The notes under the pieces are model-generated. The model was not told the origin of the DNA, did not search any database, and was given only the letters and a program-made list of their open reading frames with translations. From assembly GCA_039028975.1 (NCBI GenBank), contig JBCCHB010000021.1, positions 62,001 through 126,000 of the forward strand: a stretch of 64,000 nt of DNA. The letters are read 5' to 3'. The position numbers were made by a program, and so were the translations under genes. This stretch comes from JAHBNG01 sp039028975. GTDB lineage: Bacteria > Chloroflexota > Anaerolineae > Caldilineales > Caldilineaceae. Positions 43,111 through 53,600 of this stretch are shown in pieces (positions within the stretch are counted from its first letter, which is position 1; each line of letters opens with the position of its first letter).

Positions 43111-46100
43111 ATGTCCCATTCGTTTAAACATTCTCAGCGCAACCTCTTCCAAAGCCACTACTTTCAAAACAACTATTTTCTAAACAATTATTTTCTAAGT
43201 AATCGACGTCTATTCGCCCCTGAAGTTATCCAAACATCGGCTATGGATTGTGGACCAGCAGCATTGAGTTGCCTACTATCTGGTTTCAATATTCCTACCA
43301 ACTACACTCGTCTACGTGAAGCATGTCAAACCGATGTAGATGGGACCTCTATTGACATGCTAGAGAACGTAGCCCAAGATTTGGGTCTTGAGGCGAATCA
43401 GGTCATTGCACCAGTTGATCACCTGATGTTACCAGAAGCAGAGTTACTGCCCGCACTAGTGACTACGGTACTTCCGGGTGGATTGCCTCATTTTGTAGTT
43501 GTTTGGCACGTTTTTGGCCCTTTTGTTCAGGTAATGAATCCCGCGGTGGGCAGACAGTGGATAAGTAGAGAGCGTTTCCAGCGTGAACTCTATCGTTATA
43601 CAGCACCTTTTCCGGTACCTGTTTGGCGCCAGTGGGCTGGATCAGAAGCGTTTTGCCAACCGCTTCGTCGTCGTCTGGAGTTACTCGAACTTGCTCCCTC
43701 AACGATCCAGAGATTGTTAACGGAGGCCATTGCAACCCCAGAATGGCGACCATTAGCAACATTAGACGCCACAACCCGCTTTGTTCATTCCTTGGTAACT
43801 GCCGGGGGAATACGGTACGGCCCAGAAGCCCAAACGTTGCTCGAAAGCCTTATCGCTGAGTCTACCGAACAAAGGGAGCACCCTCTCATTCCCTCTGCAT
43901 TCTGGTCCGTAAGTCCTACGGCTGCACCTCTTATCCTAGACTCTGATGAAGAAAAAAAGCGGAGCATGCAACATGATGAGATTCTTCTCTTTGAGGGTGT
44001 ACTTTTGTTACACATTAAGGGAGCCAAAGCACCTTCCGAATCACCACCCAAAGATCAAACTGCAACGGATGATCATCCCATGGTCGAAGGCGGTGACGCT
44101 CAAAGCAATCGGATGGCAGCTAACAACATAGCAGCCTATGAGGTAAAGGATGATCAGGTTAAGGGTAGCAAGCTAGGAACAGATGAAATAGGAGCAGATG
44201 AGATAAAAAGGCGTCTTGACTCATCTAACTCAGTGAACGCATCCACCTCATCCACCTCACCTGAAGCACCTGCGGCTTGGGTTAGGAATCTTCAGACGTC
44301 TATGGAGAATCGTCCAGAATGGACTCTTTGGCAGACGTTGAGTGCCGATGGTTTTCTGAACATCGGCATTATCTTGCTGGCGACGGGATTGGCAGCAGGG
44401 GCTATAACCTTGGAGGCAGCTCTTTTGCGCGGACTCATGACAGTTGCACAGCCATTGGCGCAGACTGGGCAGCAAGGCATTATGATGGGTTTGTGCCTGT
44501 TTATTGCACTTCTTCTACTGCTCGAATGGCCATTAGCCTATAGCGTGCAACAGGTCGGTCGGCGGCTTGAGCTGTCTCTACGCATTAAACTGCTTACCAA
44601 GATTCCTAGATTGAGCGCTCGATACTTTCATAGCAGACTGGTATCAGATATGGCCGAGCGTGCCCATAGCCTACAAGCATTTCATACCTTGCCAGATTTG
44701 GCCGTGCGTATACTCCGGCTTACTGCTCAAATTATCTTTACTGCAGTTGGTATCATCTGGCTTTATCCAGCCAGCGCTCCATTTGTCATTGGGATGACGT
44801 TGGTGACCATGCTGCTAATGTTCCTTACTCAACCGTTGCTTGCAGAGAGAGATATGAGGGTACGCACCCACACAGGAGTCCTAAGCCGTTTCTATTTGGA
44901 TGCACTACTAGGGTTGATACCCATCCGTACCCACAGTGCAGCACGATCCGTACGCCGCGAGCATGAAGCTCGGTTGGTAGAGTGGGTACGAACCAGTCGA
45001 GATTTACAGTGGATTCAGCGTATGCTCCAAGGTGTAGGGAGTCTGGTAAGCATCGGTTTTTCCATAGCAATTGTCTTCCACTATTGGCAAAGTGGCGGCG
45101 AAGCTAGCATCATGCTTCTCCTCTTCTACTGGACGCTAAGTCTGCCTACACTAAGCCAATTGCTCTTCACTACAATGCAGCAGTATCCCATTCAGCACAA
45201 TCGGATGGCACGGCTATTGGAACCACTGAGTGTTTCTGAGGAAAAAAGCGAGCCGGAAGCAGAATATGAGCAGGCTACTAGAGAGGCTAGCTTATCTGAA
45301 TCTGCTTTTGGCTCTGACTCTTTACCTGACACGGGTCAGTCAGGCACGGGTCAGTCAGGTACAATTGGCGTCGACGTACACTTTCAAAACGTTGAAGTCT
45401 GTATAGGTGGTCATCATATTTTAGAGCGTCTCAATTTATCGATTGCCCCTGGTGAACATGTCGCCGTGGTCGGGGCATCCGGTGCTGGCAAATCGACGAT
45501 GGCCGGTCTGCTACTCGGCTGGCACACACCATCAAGCGGCACGATTATGGTTGATGAGAGACCTCTTACCGGTGATGATTTGCATCAACTGAGATCAGTC
45601 ACAGCATGGATAGATCCTTCCATACAGCTTTGGAACCGGACACTTCATGAAAATCTAATTTATGGTGCAAAGGAGCATGTCCATGATCGTTCAGGTGAGC
45701 GACAGAGCCTAGTTCCTGATATTCGTGTGCCTGAAATTAATGAACCAGATTTTGACCGTTCGAGAGCCAGTCAGACCTCATTGAGCCTTGGTGATGTTTT
45801 TGAGCTGGCCGATCTTTATCAGCTAATTGATTATTTGCCCGACGGCACCCAGACCCAGCTGGGAGAAAATGGTGGACTTGTCTCTGGTGGAGAAGGTCAA
45901 CGTGTACGCATGGGGAGAGCCTTGTTGCGTTCAAATGTACGTTTGGCCATTTTGGATGAGCCATTCCGTGGTCTCGATCGAGACACTCGTCAGCAGCTGC
46001 TTACCAATGCCCTTTTGCATTGGCATAAATCGACCCTTATCTACGTTACCCATGACGTTGGAACAACCCAATCATTCGAGCGCGTTCTTGTGATGGACAA

Positions 46101-46266
46101 CGGCTCAGTAGTGGAAGATGGCTCACCTACCGACCTATTGTCGATTTCCACATCTCGCTATCGAAGTCTTATGGATGCAGAGGAAATGGTGAAGAAAAAT
46201 ATTTGGCAAGGAACCGATTGGCGTCATTTATGGTTGGAAGATGGTGAGCTGCTCGATGGCACATAG
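43111..46266 (+). CDS. C39-peptidase-domain ABC exporter (SunT/NHLM type) with long linker
   Basis: The product has 1051 residues, about 300 longer than usual. An Asn/Phe/Tyr-rich start leads to a C39 peptidase domain (about 32-165) with Cys47 in SAMDCGPAAL and His127 in GLPHFVVVWH. The third residue, normally Asp, is Asn143 in VMNPAVGRQW. A ~220-residue low-complexity linker (about 190-400) follows. The six-helix exporter domain spans about 410-690. The ATPase (about 750-1040) has Walker A VGASGAGKST, signature LVSGGEGQRVRMGRALL and Walker B LAILDEPFRG. Such proteins cleave double-glycine leaders while exporting peptides. Here, upstream of NRPS/PKS genes, it may export the assembled product. 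Confidence 0.85.
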   Translation: MSHSFKHSQRNLFQSHYFQNNYFLNNYFLSNRRLFAPEVIQTSAMDCGPAALSCLLSGFNIPTNYTRLREACQTDVDGTSIDMLENVAQDLGLEANQVIAPVDHLMLPEAELLPALVTTVLPGGLPHFVVVWHVFGPFVQVMNPAVGRQWISRERFQRELYRYTAPFPVPVWRQWAGSEAFCQPLRRRLELLELAPSTIQRLLTEAIATPEWRPLATLDATTRFVHSLVTAGGIRYGPEAQTLLESLIAESTEQREHPLIPSAFWSVSPTAAPLILDSDEEKKRSMQHDEILLFEGVLLLHIKGAKAPSESPPKDQTATDDHPMVEGGDAQSNRMAANNIAAYEVKDDQVKGSKLGTDEIGADEIKRRLDSSNSVNASTSSTSPEAPAAWVRNLQTSMENRPEWTLWQTLSADGFLNIGIILLATGLAAGAITLEAALLRGLMTVAQPLAQTGQQGIMMGLCLFIALLLLLEWPLAYSVQQVGRRLELSLRIKLLTKIPRLSARYFHSRLVSDMAERAHSLQAFHTLPDLAVRILRLTAQIIFTAVGIIWLYPASAPFVIGMTLVTMLLMFLTQPLLAERDMRVRTHTGVLSRFYLDALLGLIPIRTHSAARSVRREHEARLVEWVRTSRDLQWIQRMLQGVGSLVSIGFSIAIVFHYWQSGGEASIMLLLFYWTLSLPTLSQLLFTTMQQYPIQHNRMARLLEPLSVSEEKSEPEAEYEQATREASLSESAFGSDSLPDTGQSGTGQSGTIGVDVHFQNVEVCIGGHHILERLNLSIAPGEHVAVVGASGAGKSTMAGLLLGWHTPSSGTIMVDERPLTGDDLHQLRSVTAWIDPSIQLWNRTLHENLIYGAKEHVHDRSGERQSLVPDIRVPEINEPDFDRSRASQTSLSLGDVFELADLYQLIDYLPDGTQTQLGENGGLVSGGEGQRVRMGRALLRSNVRLAILDEPFRGLDRDTRQQLLTNALLHWHKSTLIYVTHDVGTTQSFERVLVMDNGSVVEDGSPTDLLSISTSRYRSLMDAEEMVKKNIWQGTDWRHLWLEDGELLDGT

Positions 46267-46273
46267 AACGATC

Positions 46274-46304
46274 TATACCCAGATCTCTTTGAAAACGTAG
46301 TATA
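46274..46304. repeat. Dispersed palindromic repeat, copy F (internally deleted)
   Basis: TATACCCAGATCTCTTTGAA followed by AACGTAGTATA retains both ends of the 85-bp repeat with about 54 bp of the centre lost. It lies 8 nt after the exporter stop and 13 nt before the NRPS promoter repeats. Confidence 0.6.
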
Positions 46305-46316
46305 AAATCTATTCAT

Positions 46317-46348
46317 CCCACGTTTATCCCACGTTCGTTTGGTATAGT
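46317..46348 (+). promoter_or_regulatory. Putative SARP-controlled promoter of the NRPS-PKS operon (two CCCACGTT repeats)
   Basis: CCCACGTTTAT (46317-46327) and CCCACGTTCGT (46328-46338) repeat with 11-bp periodicity. The second CCCACGT ends 8 nt before TATAGT (46343-46348), the same geometry as at 41719. The NRPS ATG is about 120 nt downstream, so a leader of roughly 110 nt is expected. Confidence 0.7.
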
Positions 46349-46466
46349 ATCTATGGATTTCAGCATTCCAATATTTGTCCAAGTGAATCCCTGTTTCCAA
46401 CCCTGTGTGGTTGTCGACACTTATTTTGATTCAAGTTATCCTCTGGAATTGTGATAAGGAAAAGAA

Positions 46467-49400
46467 ATGAATCATCCGTCTCAGCACATAGCTGATCATG
46501 TAGCCCATAATGGACGAAGTGTAATGGCTGATGATAGAAAACAGTACACAGAGATTAGTCAGCTTCAGCAATTTGCTGACATACCTGTTTTAGATCTGCC
46601 CACAGATTATCCTAGAACGACCACCCCCTCACGCCAGTTTGCTGCCTTTTCCTTCAATCTTGAATCAAATTTATCGCGTCAGGTAAGCACCTTGGCTCAA
46701 ATAGAAGAAGTGGTAGCTTATTCTATTATCTTGAGTGCTTATCTCATCTTGCTGTATCGCTATACAAGCCAGGAAGAGTTTCTCGTTGGCTTTTATGACT
46801 ATTCTTACGAAACAAAGCACTCTGATAAGACAAAGCAGAATCAACTTGTCGTATTAAAAGCTGATGTGTCAGAACAGACCACAGTAAGTGCATTGCTGCG
46901 ACAAGTCAGCCAGCGTATGCGCCAATCTTTAAACAGTTCGGACAACTTCTTAACAAATTTTGTTGATGAACGCCAGGCAGGGAATGGCCGTCAAGTCCTG
47001 CCTTTTCAGGCGATGTTTGCTCATTTACCTGTTCATTCTTCTTCATCATTTCCCGTTGGCGATCAGAACAACTGGGAGAGACAGATTAGATTAAACTCTA
47101 ATGTTGATTTAACCAGTATTGATTTAACCTTGATAATGGAAGAGAGGGATGAAACCCCACGGCTCACTCTACAATACAGCCCAGGCCGATTCGAGAAAGC
47201 GACTATAGAGCGGATGTCAGGTCAACTCCAACTATTGCTGGCTGGTATTGTGGATGAGCCTACCCAACTTGTGGCAAGATTACCTCTATTAAGTCAGACA
47301 GAGAGCCACCAAATCTTGGTCGAGTGGAACGATACCCAGATGGTGTATCCAGACCATGATTGTGTTCATCAACTCTTTGAGCAGCAGGTGGAAAGAACAC
47401 CTAACGCAGTTGCACTGATCTCTGGTACCCAGCAACTAACATACAAAGATCTGAATACACGTGCAAATCAATTGGCTCACTTTCTCCGTCAGCTAGCTGT
47501 GGAGCCGCAAACGCTAGTTGGTATCTGTACTGAACGTTCGCCAGAGATGGTCATTGGACTCTTGGGCATTCTAAAAGCTGGCGGTGCGTATGTTCCCCTA
47601 GATCCGGCCTATCCTAAAGAACGCATCTCTTTTATGATAGAGGATGCCCAGGTGTCAATCCTGCTGACGCAAGAAAAATTGGTCTCTGATTTGCGCCAGA
47701 TAGATGGAGTCCATCAGGCCAAGGTTATCTGCTTAGATACGGATTGGTCAACGATTGCTCAAAACCCTTCAGCTCAAAACCACACAACAAATCTGCCCTG
47801 TACTTCAACGCCTACCGGGCTAGTGTATGTGCTATATACATCTGGCTCAACTGGTAGACCAAAAGGGGTAGCAATCGAACATCACAGCCCGGTGGCCTTG
47901 ATCTGCTGGGCGCAGAAGGTATTTACGAACGAAGAATTAGCCGGTGTTCTGGCGTCCACATCTATCTGCTTTGACCTCTCAGTCTTCGAACTATTTCTGC
48001 CACTAAGTATGGGTGGTACGGTAATTTTGGCTGAAAATGCTTTGCATCTGACCAATCTGCCTGCAAGAGAGAAAGTAACGCTCATTAATACAGTCCCTTC
48101 GGCCATTACAGAACTTGTTCGGTTGAGCGGCATTCCTGCAAGCATGCAGGTTGTCAATTTAGCGGGTGAACCATTAAAAGAAACTTTGGTCGAGCAGGTC
48201 TATCAACAAGAGGCGGTTCAAAAAGTTTATAACCTATATGGCCCATCAGAAGACACAACCTATTCTACCTTCACCCTGGTAGAAAAGAATGCAAAGGTCA
48301 CAATTGGTCGTCCCATAGCCAACACCCAAGCCTATATTTTGGATAAGCATCAGATCCCAACCCCCATTGGTATACCGGGTGAGCTACATCTAGGTGGTGC
48401 TGGCGTTGCTCGAGGATACCTCCATCGGCGGGCATTAACCGACGAGCGATTTATCCCCAATCCGTTTGGAGAAGGACGACTCTATAAAACGGGAGACTTG
48501 GTACGCTATCTGCCTGATGGTGAGATAGAGTTTCTAGGCCGACTTGACCATCAGGTAAAGATCCGCGGCTTTCGCATTGAACTAGGGGAAGTTGAGGCTG
48601 CGTTAACCAAGCATCCCAATGTGCGCGAAGCGGTTGTCATAGCACGAGAAGAGCCAGAGGACCAACAGAGCAAACGTTTAGTGGCTTACGTTGTACCAGA
48701 GCAAAAAGTCAAATTGGATGCACAAACGAAACTTCAGGAACAGTGGCAGCAAGTGATGGAAACGACCTACTGCCGGCTTGCCTCCACTTCGGAGCCGATA
48801 AGCAATTTAGCCGGTTGGAAGATCAGTCAGGCAGGTCAGCCAATTCCCGAAGAAGAGATGCATCAGTGGATGAATGATACAGTGCAGCGAATTCTCTCTT
48901 GCCGACCGACTCGGCTTTTAGAGATCGGCTGCGGTATGGGGATGCTGCTTTCACGAGTGGCCCTCCATTGTGAAAGCTATATAGCAACGGATGTGTCGTC
49001 CTTTGCATTAAGCTACGTGAAGCAAGAAATCGCTGGGTATCCATGGGCCAACAACGTAGCACTTCATCAACGAGCGCCGAATCAATTTCACGGACTTGAA
49101 GCGGACGCTTATGACACTATAGTGATCAACTCTCTCACCCAATACCTTCCAAGTATCAATTATTTGGTAGAGATACTAGAAAATGCAATGACCGTTCTTG
49201 CACCCGGCGGCACTATCTTCGTAGGCGATATCCGTAGTTTACCCCTCTTGGAGGCATTCCATGCTTTGGTGCAACTCTATCAGGCTCCGGTGACGCTCTC
49301 AAAGGGGCAATTCTGGTCACGAATCCAAAAAAATATTGCTTACGAAGAAGAATTGGTGATTGATCCTAAGTTTTTTATTGCGCTTCAACATGCGCTGCCA

Positions 49401-50576
49401 CAGATTAGTCAAGTTCAAATTCAGCTCAAACGCGGTCGTTATAACAATGAGCTGACGCAATTTCGATATGATGTCGTTCTGCATAAAGCGAAGACCCAGA
49501 GTCCGAAGATGAATGGGCATGTCAAAGCAGACACGACTACTCTACCGACGTGGCTAAAGTGGTCGAAGGATGAATTAAGCTTATCATCCATTCGTCGGTT
49601 GCTTGCTGAAGAGCAGCCGCAAATACTTGGTATTCAACAGGTTCCTAACCCTCGCCTTTTCGTCGCATCCAAGCTGGTAAAATTATTGGAGAGTGAAGAG
49701 GGACCATCTACAGTTGGAGAGCTTCAAAAAGCTGTCCAACGGCAAGATAAAGTGGGCATTGAGCCAGAAGATCTCTGGTTATTAGGTGAAGAGTTTCCCT
49801 ATCAGGTTCACGTTAACTGGTCTGGCATGATCTCTGATATCGGAGCTGGTGTCGGAAAAACGAGTCACAAAAGCACTGTTGACAACGCATGTTACGATGT
49901 GGCGTTTGTTCATGAAAGTTACCAAAATTTATTTAACGCTGGCGTAACCCCAGCACCCCAAGAGAAGCACTTTACAAGCGCCTGGGCGTCCTATGCCAAT
50001 AATCCACTGCAACGACAAATTTCTCTCCATCTAGAACCCATTTTACGGACTGACTTGGCAACGGCCTTGCCTGACTACATGATACCAAGCACTTTTGTCA
50101 CCCTCGCTGCTCTACCTTTGACGCCCAATGGCAAAATCAATCGTCGTGCGTTACCCGCACCAGCAACCTATCGCCCAGAGCTTTCTACCGATCTGGTTGA
50201 ACCCCAGACAAGTATAGAGCAGCTCATCGCCAGGGCCTGGCAAGAGACGCTTCACCTAGAAGCAATTGGCATTCACGATAATTTCTTTGAATTGGGCGGC
50301 AACTCTTTACTTCTCACCCAGGCCTTCAATCGATTAGTTCAACTGGGCAACGCGGAAGATATAGACGGGCGTTTTGGAACGGACCTATCCGTCATGACTT
50401 TGTTGGAGTATCCGACGATTTCTGCCCTTGCCCAATTTGTGAACAATGGTCAAAACCATGAGCCAAATACATTACCGTTAACTGGAGCTGCCGAGGAATC
50501 TGTAGAAAAGCAAAGTACAAGAAGAAGTCGCCGAGCAGGTCTGGCTGAGCGTAGGCAACGAAGACAAAAACGGTAG
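46467..50576 (+). CDS. NRPS starter module: truncated C - A (Ala-like code) - N-methyltransferase - PCP
   Basis: The product has 1369 residues; ATG follows AAGGA. Residues about 30-270 are only the C-terminal half of a condensation domain (VLDLPTDYPRTTTPSRQFAA); the HHxxxDG half is absent, as in some loading modules. The adenylation domain (about 285-760) shows YTSGSTGRPKG, NLYGPSEDTTY and YKTGDLVRYL. Pocket residues read from FDLSVFE, LINTVPSA, VVNLAGEPL and NLYGPSEDTTY give D-L-F-N-N-A-L-T-Y, a code I recall for alanine (microcystin McyA). An N-methyltransferase (about 770-1010, LLEIGCGMGMLL) sits before A10 (LTPNGKINRRAL). The PCP Ser is 1280 in ELGGNSLL. N-methylalanine as starter is inferred. 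Confidence 0.88.
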   Translation: MNHPSQHIADHVAHNGRSVMADDRKQYTEISQLQQFADIPVLDLPTDYPRTTTPSRQFAAFSFNLESNLSRQVSTLAQIEEVVAYSIILSAYLILLYRYTSQEEFLVGFYDYSYETKHSDKTKQNQLVVLKADVSEQTTVSALLRQVSQRMRQSLNSSDNFLTNFVDERQAGNGRQVLPFQAMFAHLPVHSSSSFPVGDQNNWERQIRLNSNVDLTSIDLTLIMEERDETPRLTLQYSPGRFEKATIERMSGQLQLLLAGIVDEPTQLVARLPLLSQTESHQILVEWNDTQMVYPDHDCVHQLFEQQVERTPNAVALISGTQQLTYKDLNTRANQLAHFLRQLAVEPQTLVGICTERSPEMVIGLLGILKAGGAYVPLDPAYPKERISFMIEDAQVSILLTQEKLVSDLRQIDGVHQAKVICLDTDWSTIAQNPSAQNHTTNLPCTSTPTGLVYVLYTSGSTGRPKGVAIEHHSPVALICWAQKVFTNEELAGVLASTSICFDLSVFELFLPLSMGGTVILAENALHLTNLPAREKVTLINTVPSAITELVRLSGIPASMQVVNLAGEPLKETLVEQVYQQEAVQKVYNLYGPSEDTTYSTFTLVEKNAKVTIGRPIANTQAYILDKHQIPTPIGIPGELHLGGAGVARGYLHRRALTDERFIPNPFGEGRLYKTGDLVRYLPDGEIEFLGRLDHQVKIRGFRIELGEVEAALTKHPNVREAVVIAREEPEDQQSKRLVAYVVPEQKVKLDAQTKLQEQWQQVMETTYCRLASTSEPISNLAGWKISQAGQPIPEEEMHQWMNDTVQRILSCRPTRLLEIGCGMGMLLSRVALHCESYIATDVSSFALSYVKQEIAGYPWANNVALHQRAPNQFHGLEADAYDTIVINSLTQYLPSINYLVEILENAMTVLAPGGTIFVGDIRSLPLLEAFHALVQLYQAPVTLSKGQFWSRIQKNIAYEEELVIDPKFFIALQHALPQISQVQIQLKRGRYNNELTQFRYDVVLHKAKTQSPKMNGHVKADTTTLPTWLKWSKDELSLSSIRRLLAEEQPQILGIQQVPNPRLFVASKLVKLLESEEGPSTVGELQKAVQRQDKVGIEPEDLWLLGEEFPYQVHVNWSGMISDIGAGVGKTSHKSTVDNACYDVAFVHESYQNLFNAGVTPAPQEKHFTSAWASYANNPLQRQISLHLEPILRTDLATALPDYMIPSTFVTLAALPLTPNGKINRRALPAPATYRPELSTDLVEPQTSIEQLIARAWQETLHLEAIGIHDNFFELGGNSLLLTQAFNRLVQLGNAEDIDGRFGTDLSVMTLLEYPTISALAQFVNNGQNHEPNTLPLTGAAEESVEKQSTRRSRRAGLAERRQRRQKR

Positions 50577-50663
50577 CCTGACTACCCGATTGATTTACGC
50601 CGGTTATTTACGTCTCACTCCTTTTCCAAACGATTATAGAACGAATTTGATAGGATAGATACA

Positions 50664-53600
50664 ATGCGAGAAAGTCTTGATCTGGATATTCGGCCAACAG
50701 ATATTGCCGTGATCGGCATGTCGTGTCGCTTTCCTGGTGCCGACAATCCAAATGTGTTTTGGCACAATCTGCGAGACGGTGTTGAGTCTATCTCATTCTT
50801 CACTGATCAAGAGCTAGAAGTTAATGACCGTTCTTTGCTCAATGATCCCAACTATGTAAAAGCTGGATCTGTCCTCAACCAGATCGATTTCTTTGATGCC
50901 GCATTCTTTGGTATCAATAGCAAAGAAGCGCAACTGATGGATCCCCAGCAGCGTATTTTTCTGGAATGTGCCTGGGAAGCATTTGAGGCCGCAGGATACG
51001 ATCCCAAAGCGTATGATGGACTGGTGGGCGTATATGCTGGTGGTGGGATGAATACGTATCTCATCAACAATGTCCATCCTACTTATGGCTTTTCGCCCCA
51101 TCGCAACTTCCTGGAATCGATGAGCGATCTTCAGGTTAGATTGGGCAACGACCATGGTTTTGTCTCCACACGCGTCTCGTACAAGTTAGATCTAAAAGGG
51201 CCAAGCGTCAATGTACAAACCGCCTGCTCAACAGCGCTTGTTGCTGTTCACTCGGCGTGTCAAAGCTTGATCGCAGGCGAATGTGATATGGCGCTAGCAG
51301 GGTGTGTGGCGATCCGCGTGCCAGACAAAGTAGGCTATCTTTATCAAGAGGATATGATCCTATCCCCGGATGGTCACTGTCGCTCTTTTGATGCACAAGC
51401 TCAGGGTACAGTCTTTGGCGATGGAGCCGGAATCGTTGTGTTAAAGTTGCTCGAACAGGCCATGGCCGATGGCGATGTAGTTCATGCCGTCATCAGAGGC
51501 TCTGCGATTAACAATGATGGTTCAATGAAAGCTGGCTACTCTGCTCCCAGCATTAAGGGGCAGAAAGCAGTGGTCTCTGAGGCGTTAGCCGTTGCGGAAG
51601 TCGATGCCAGCACGATCAGCTACCTGGAAGCCCACGGAACAGGCACGGCCCTTGGTGATCCAGTCGAAGTGACAGCTCTTACCCAAGCCTACCGAGAGAC
51701 GACACAAGAAAGTGGCTACTGTGCGATTGGATCAGTCAAATCAAATATCGGTCACCTGGTCGAAGCTGCTGGCATGGCGGGGCTGCTTAAAACGATCTTA
51801 GCCCTAAAAGAAAAGGTACTGCCACCTACCCTGCACTATTCCGAACCAAACCCTAAAATCGATTTTGAAAGCAGTCCATTTTACGTGAATGCTCAGCTTT
51901 CACAGTGGATACCCAGGCAATCTAAAAATGGTGAGATTCCCCGCCGGGCTGGCGTGAGTTCTTTTGGCATGGGCGGCACCAATGCTCATCTTATTTTGGA
52001 AGAAGCACCCAAGATCGTTCCACCACATAACCAGGTCGAACGTCCCTACCATCTACTGACGTTGAACGCAAAGAATGAAGATGCACTCCATGATTTAGCA
52101 CAACGTTATGAAAAGTTCCTGAGCGAACACCCTAATGTTTCCCTGGCCGATATCTGCTTTACTGCCAACACTGGTCGGCGGCATTTTCCTCATCGTTTGG
52201 CTCTGGTTGCTCATTCACCCGATCAGCTTCGTGACCAGTTAGCCGCTTTTGTTAGTGAGGGAAGTGAGATAGAACTGCTCGTAAGTTCACTGGAAGCACA
52301 AACAGATAACCGCGCTTCTTCATCAAAAAAAATCGCATTCCTCTTCACGGGTCAAGGTTCCCAGTATGAAGGAATGGGTTATGAACTTTATGAGACGCAA
52401 CCAGTCTTTCGTCATGCCCTCGAACAGTGCGATGAAATTTTACAAGAACAGATCAGTGAATCTCTGATTTCTATTCTTTATTCAGGGATTGGGGATCAGG
52501 GTTCGGACCCTTTGCATAGAGAGCCACTCCCCACGCCCCACTCCCAAGTCTCCCATCCCCACTCCTCAGCCCCCAATCCACTCTCCCAAACCCAATACAC
52601 CCAGCCTGCTCTATTCGCATTGGAATATGCATTGGCTCAACTGTGGCTCTCTTGGGGTATCCAACCGGATGTGGTGATGGGCCATAGTTTGGGAGAATAT
52701 GTTGCTGCTTGTGTTGCTGGCGTTTTTAGCTTGGAGGATGCTCTCCGCTTGGTGACCGACCGGGGGCGCCTCATGCAAGCGACAGAAGCAGGAACAATGG
52801 TAGCTGTGATGGCAGATGAGGTGCAGGTACTGGCAGCGTTGAGCAATGATACATCTAAGGTATCAATCGCTGCGGTGAATAGCTCCCAGAACACTGTTAT
52901 ATCAGGCAAGCCAGAGGTGGTAGAGTCTGTCAGCGCTAGATTGGAAGCCCAAGGAATTAAGACACGAAAACTGGATGTCTCTCATGCATTCCATTCAGCC
53001 TTGATGGAGCCAATCTTGGCCGAATTTCGGCGAGCAGCAGAACAGGTTACTTACAACTCGCCTCAGATTCTCCTTATATCCAATATTAGTGGTCATCTAA
53101 TCGATGACGAAATCACCAGCCCCGACTACTGGGTTCGTCACATTCGGCAACCCGTACGCTTTGCGGATAGTCTCATTACGCTTCAGAAGCAATCTATCGA
53201 TATCGTGCTCGAAATAGGTCCCAAGCCAACGTTGCTTGGGCTTGCCAACCAACTTGCCGACCAATCAGTGGATCAGGCTGATTCATCTGTCGCTTCCCCC
53301 TCTTGGCTGATGCTGGCATCTTTGCGGTCTAACCACTCGGATTGGGAAGTTATGCTAACCACACTCGGCAAGCTTTATATGGAGGGTACTGAAATTGACT
53401 GGGTCGGCTTTGACGGTGAGTACAATCGCCGACGCGTTGCGCTACCGACCTATCCGTTTCAGCGCCAACGTTACTGGATTGAACCAACTCAGCGCAATGG
53501 GCTGAATCGGCCAGTGGGGAGTAATTTATCTATTGATGCACTCCGCCACAACAAGCAGCATCCACTCTTGGGGCAATTACTCAAGTTGGCCGGGACGCAG

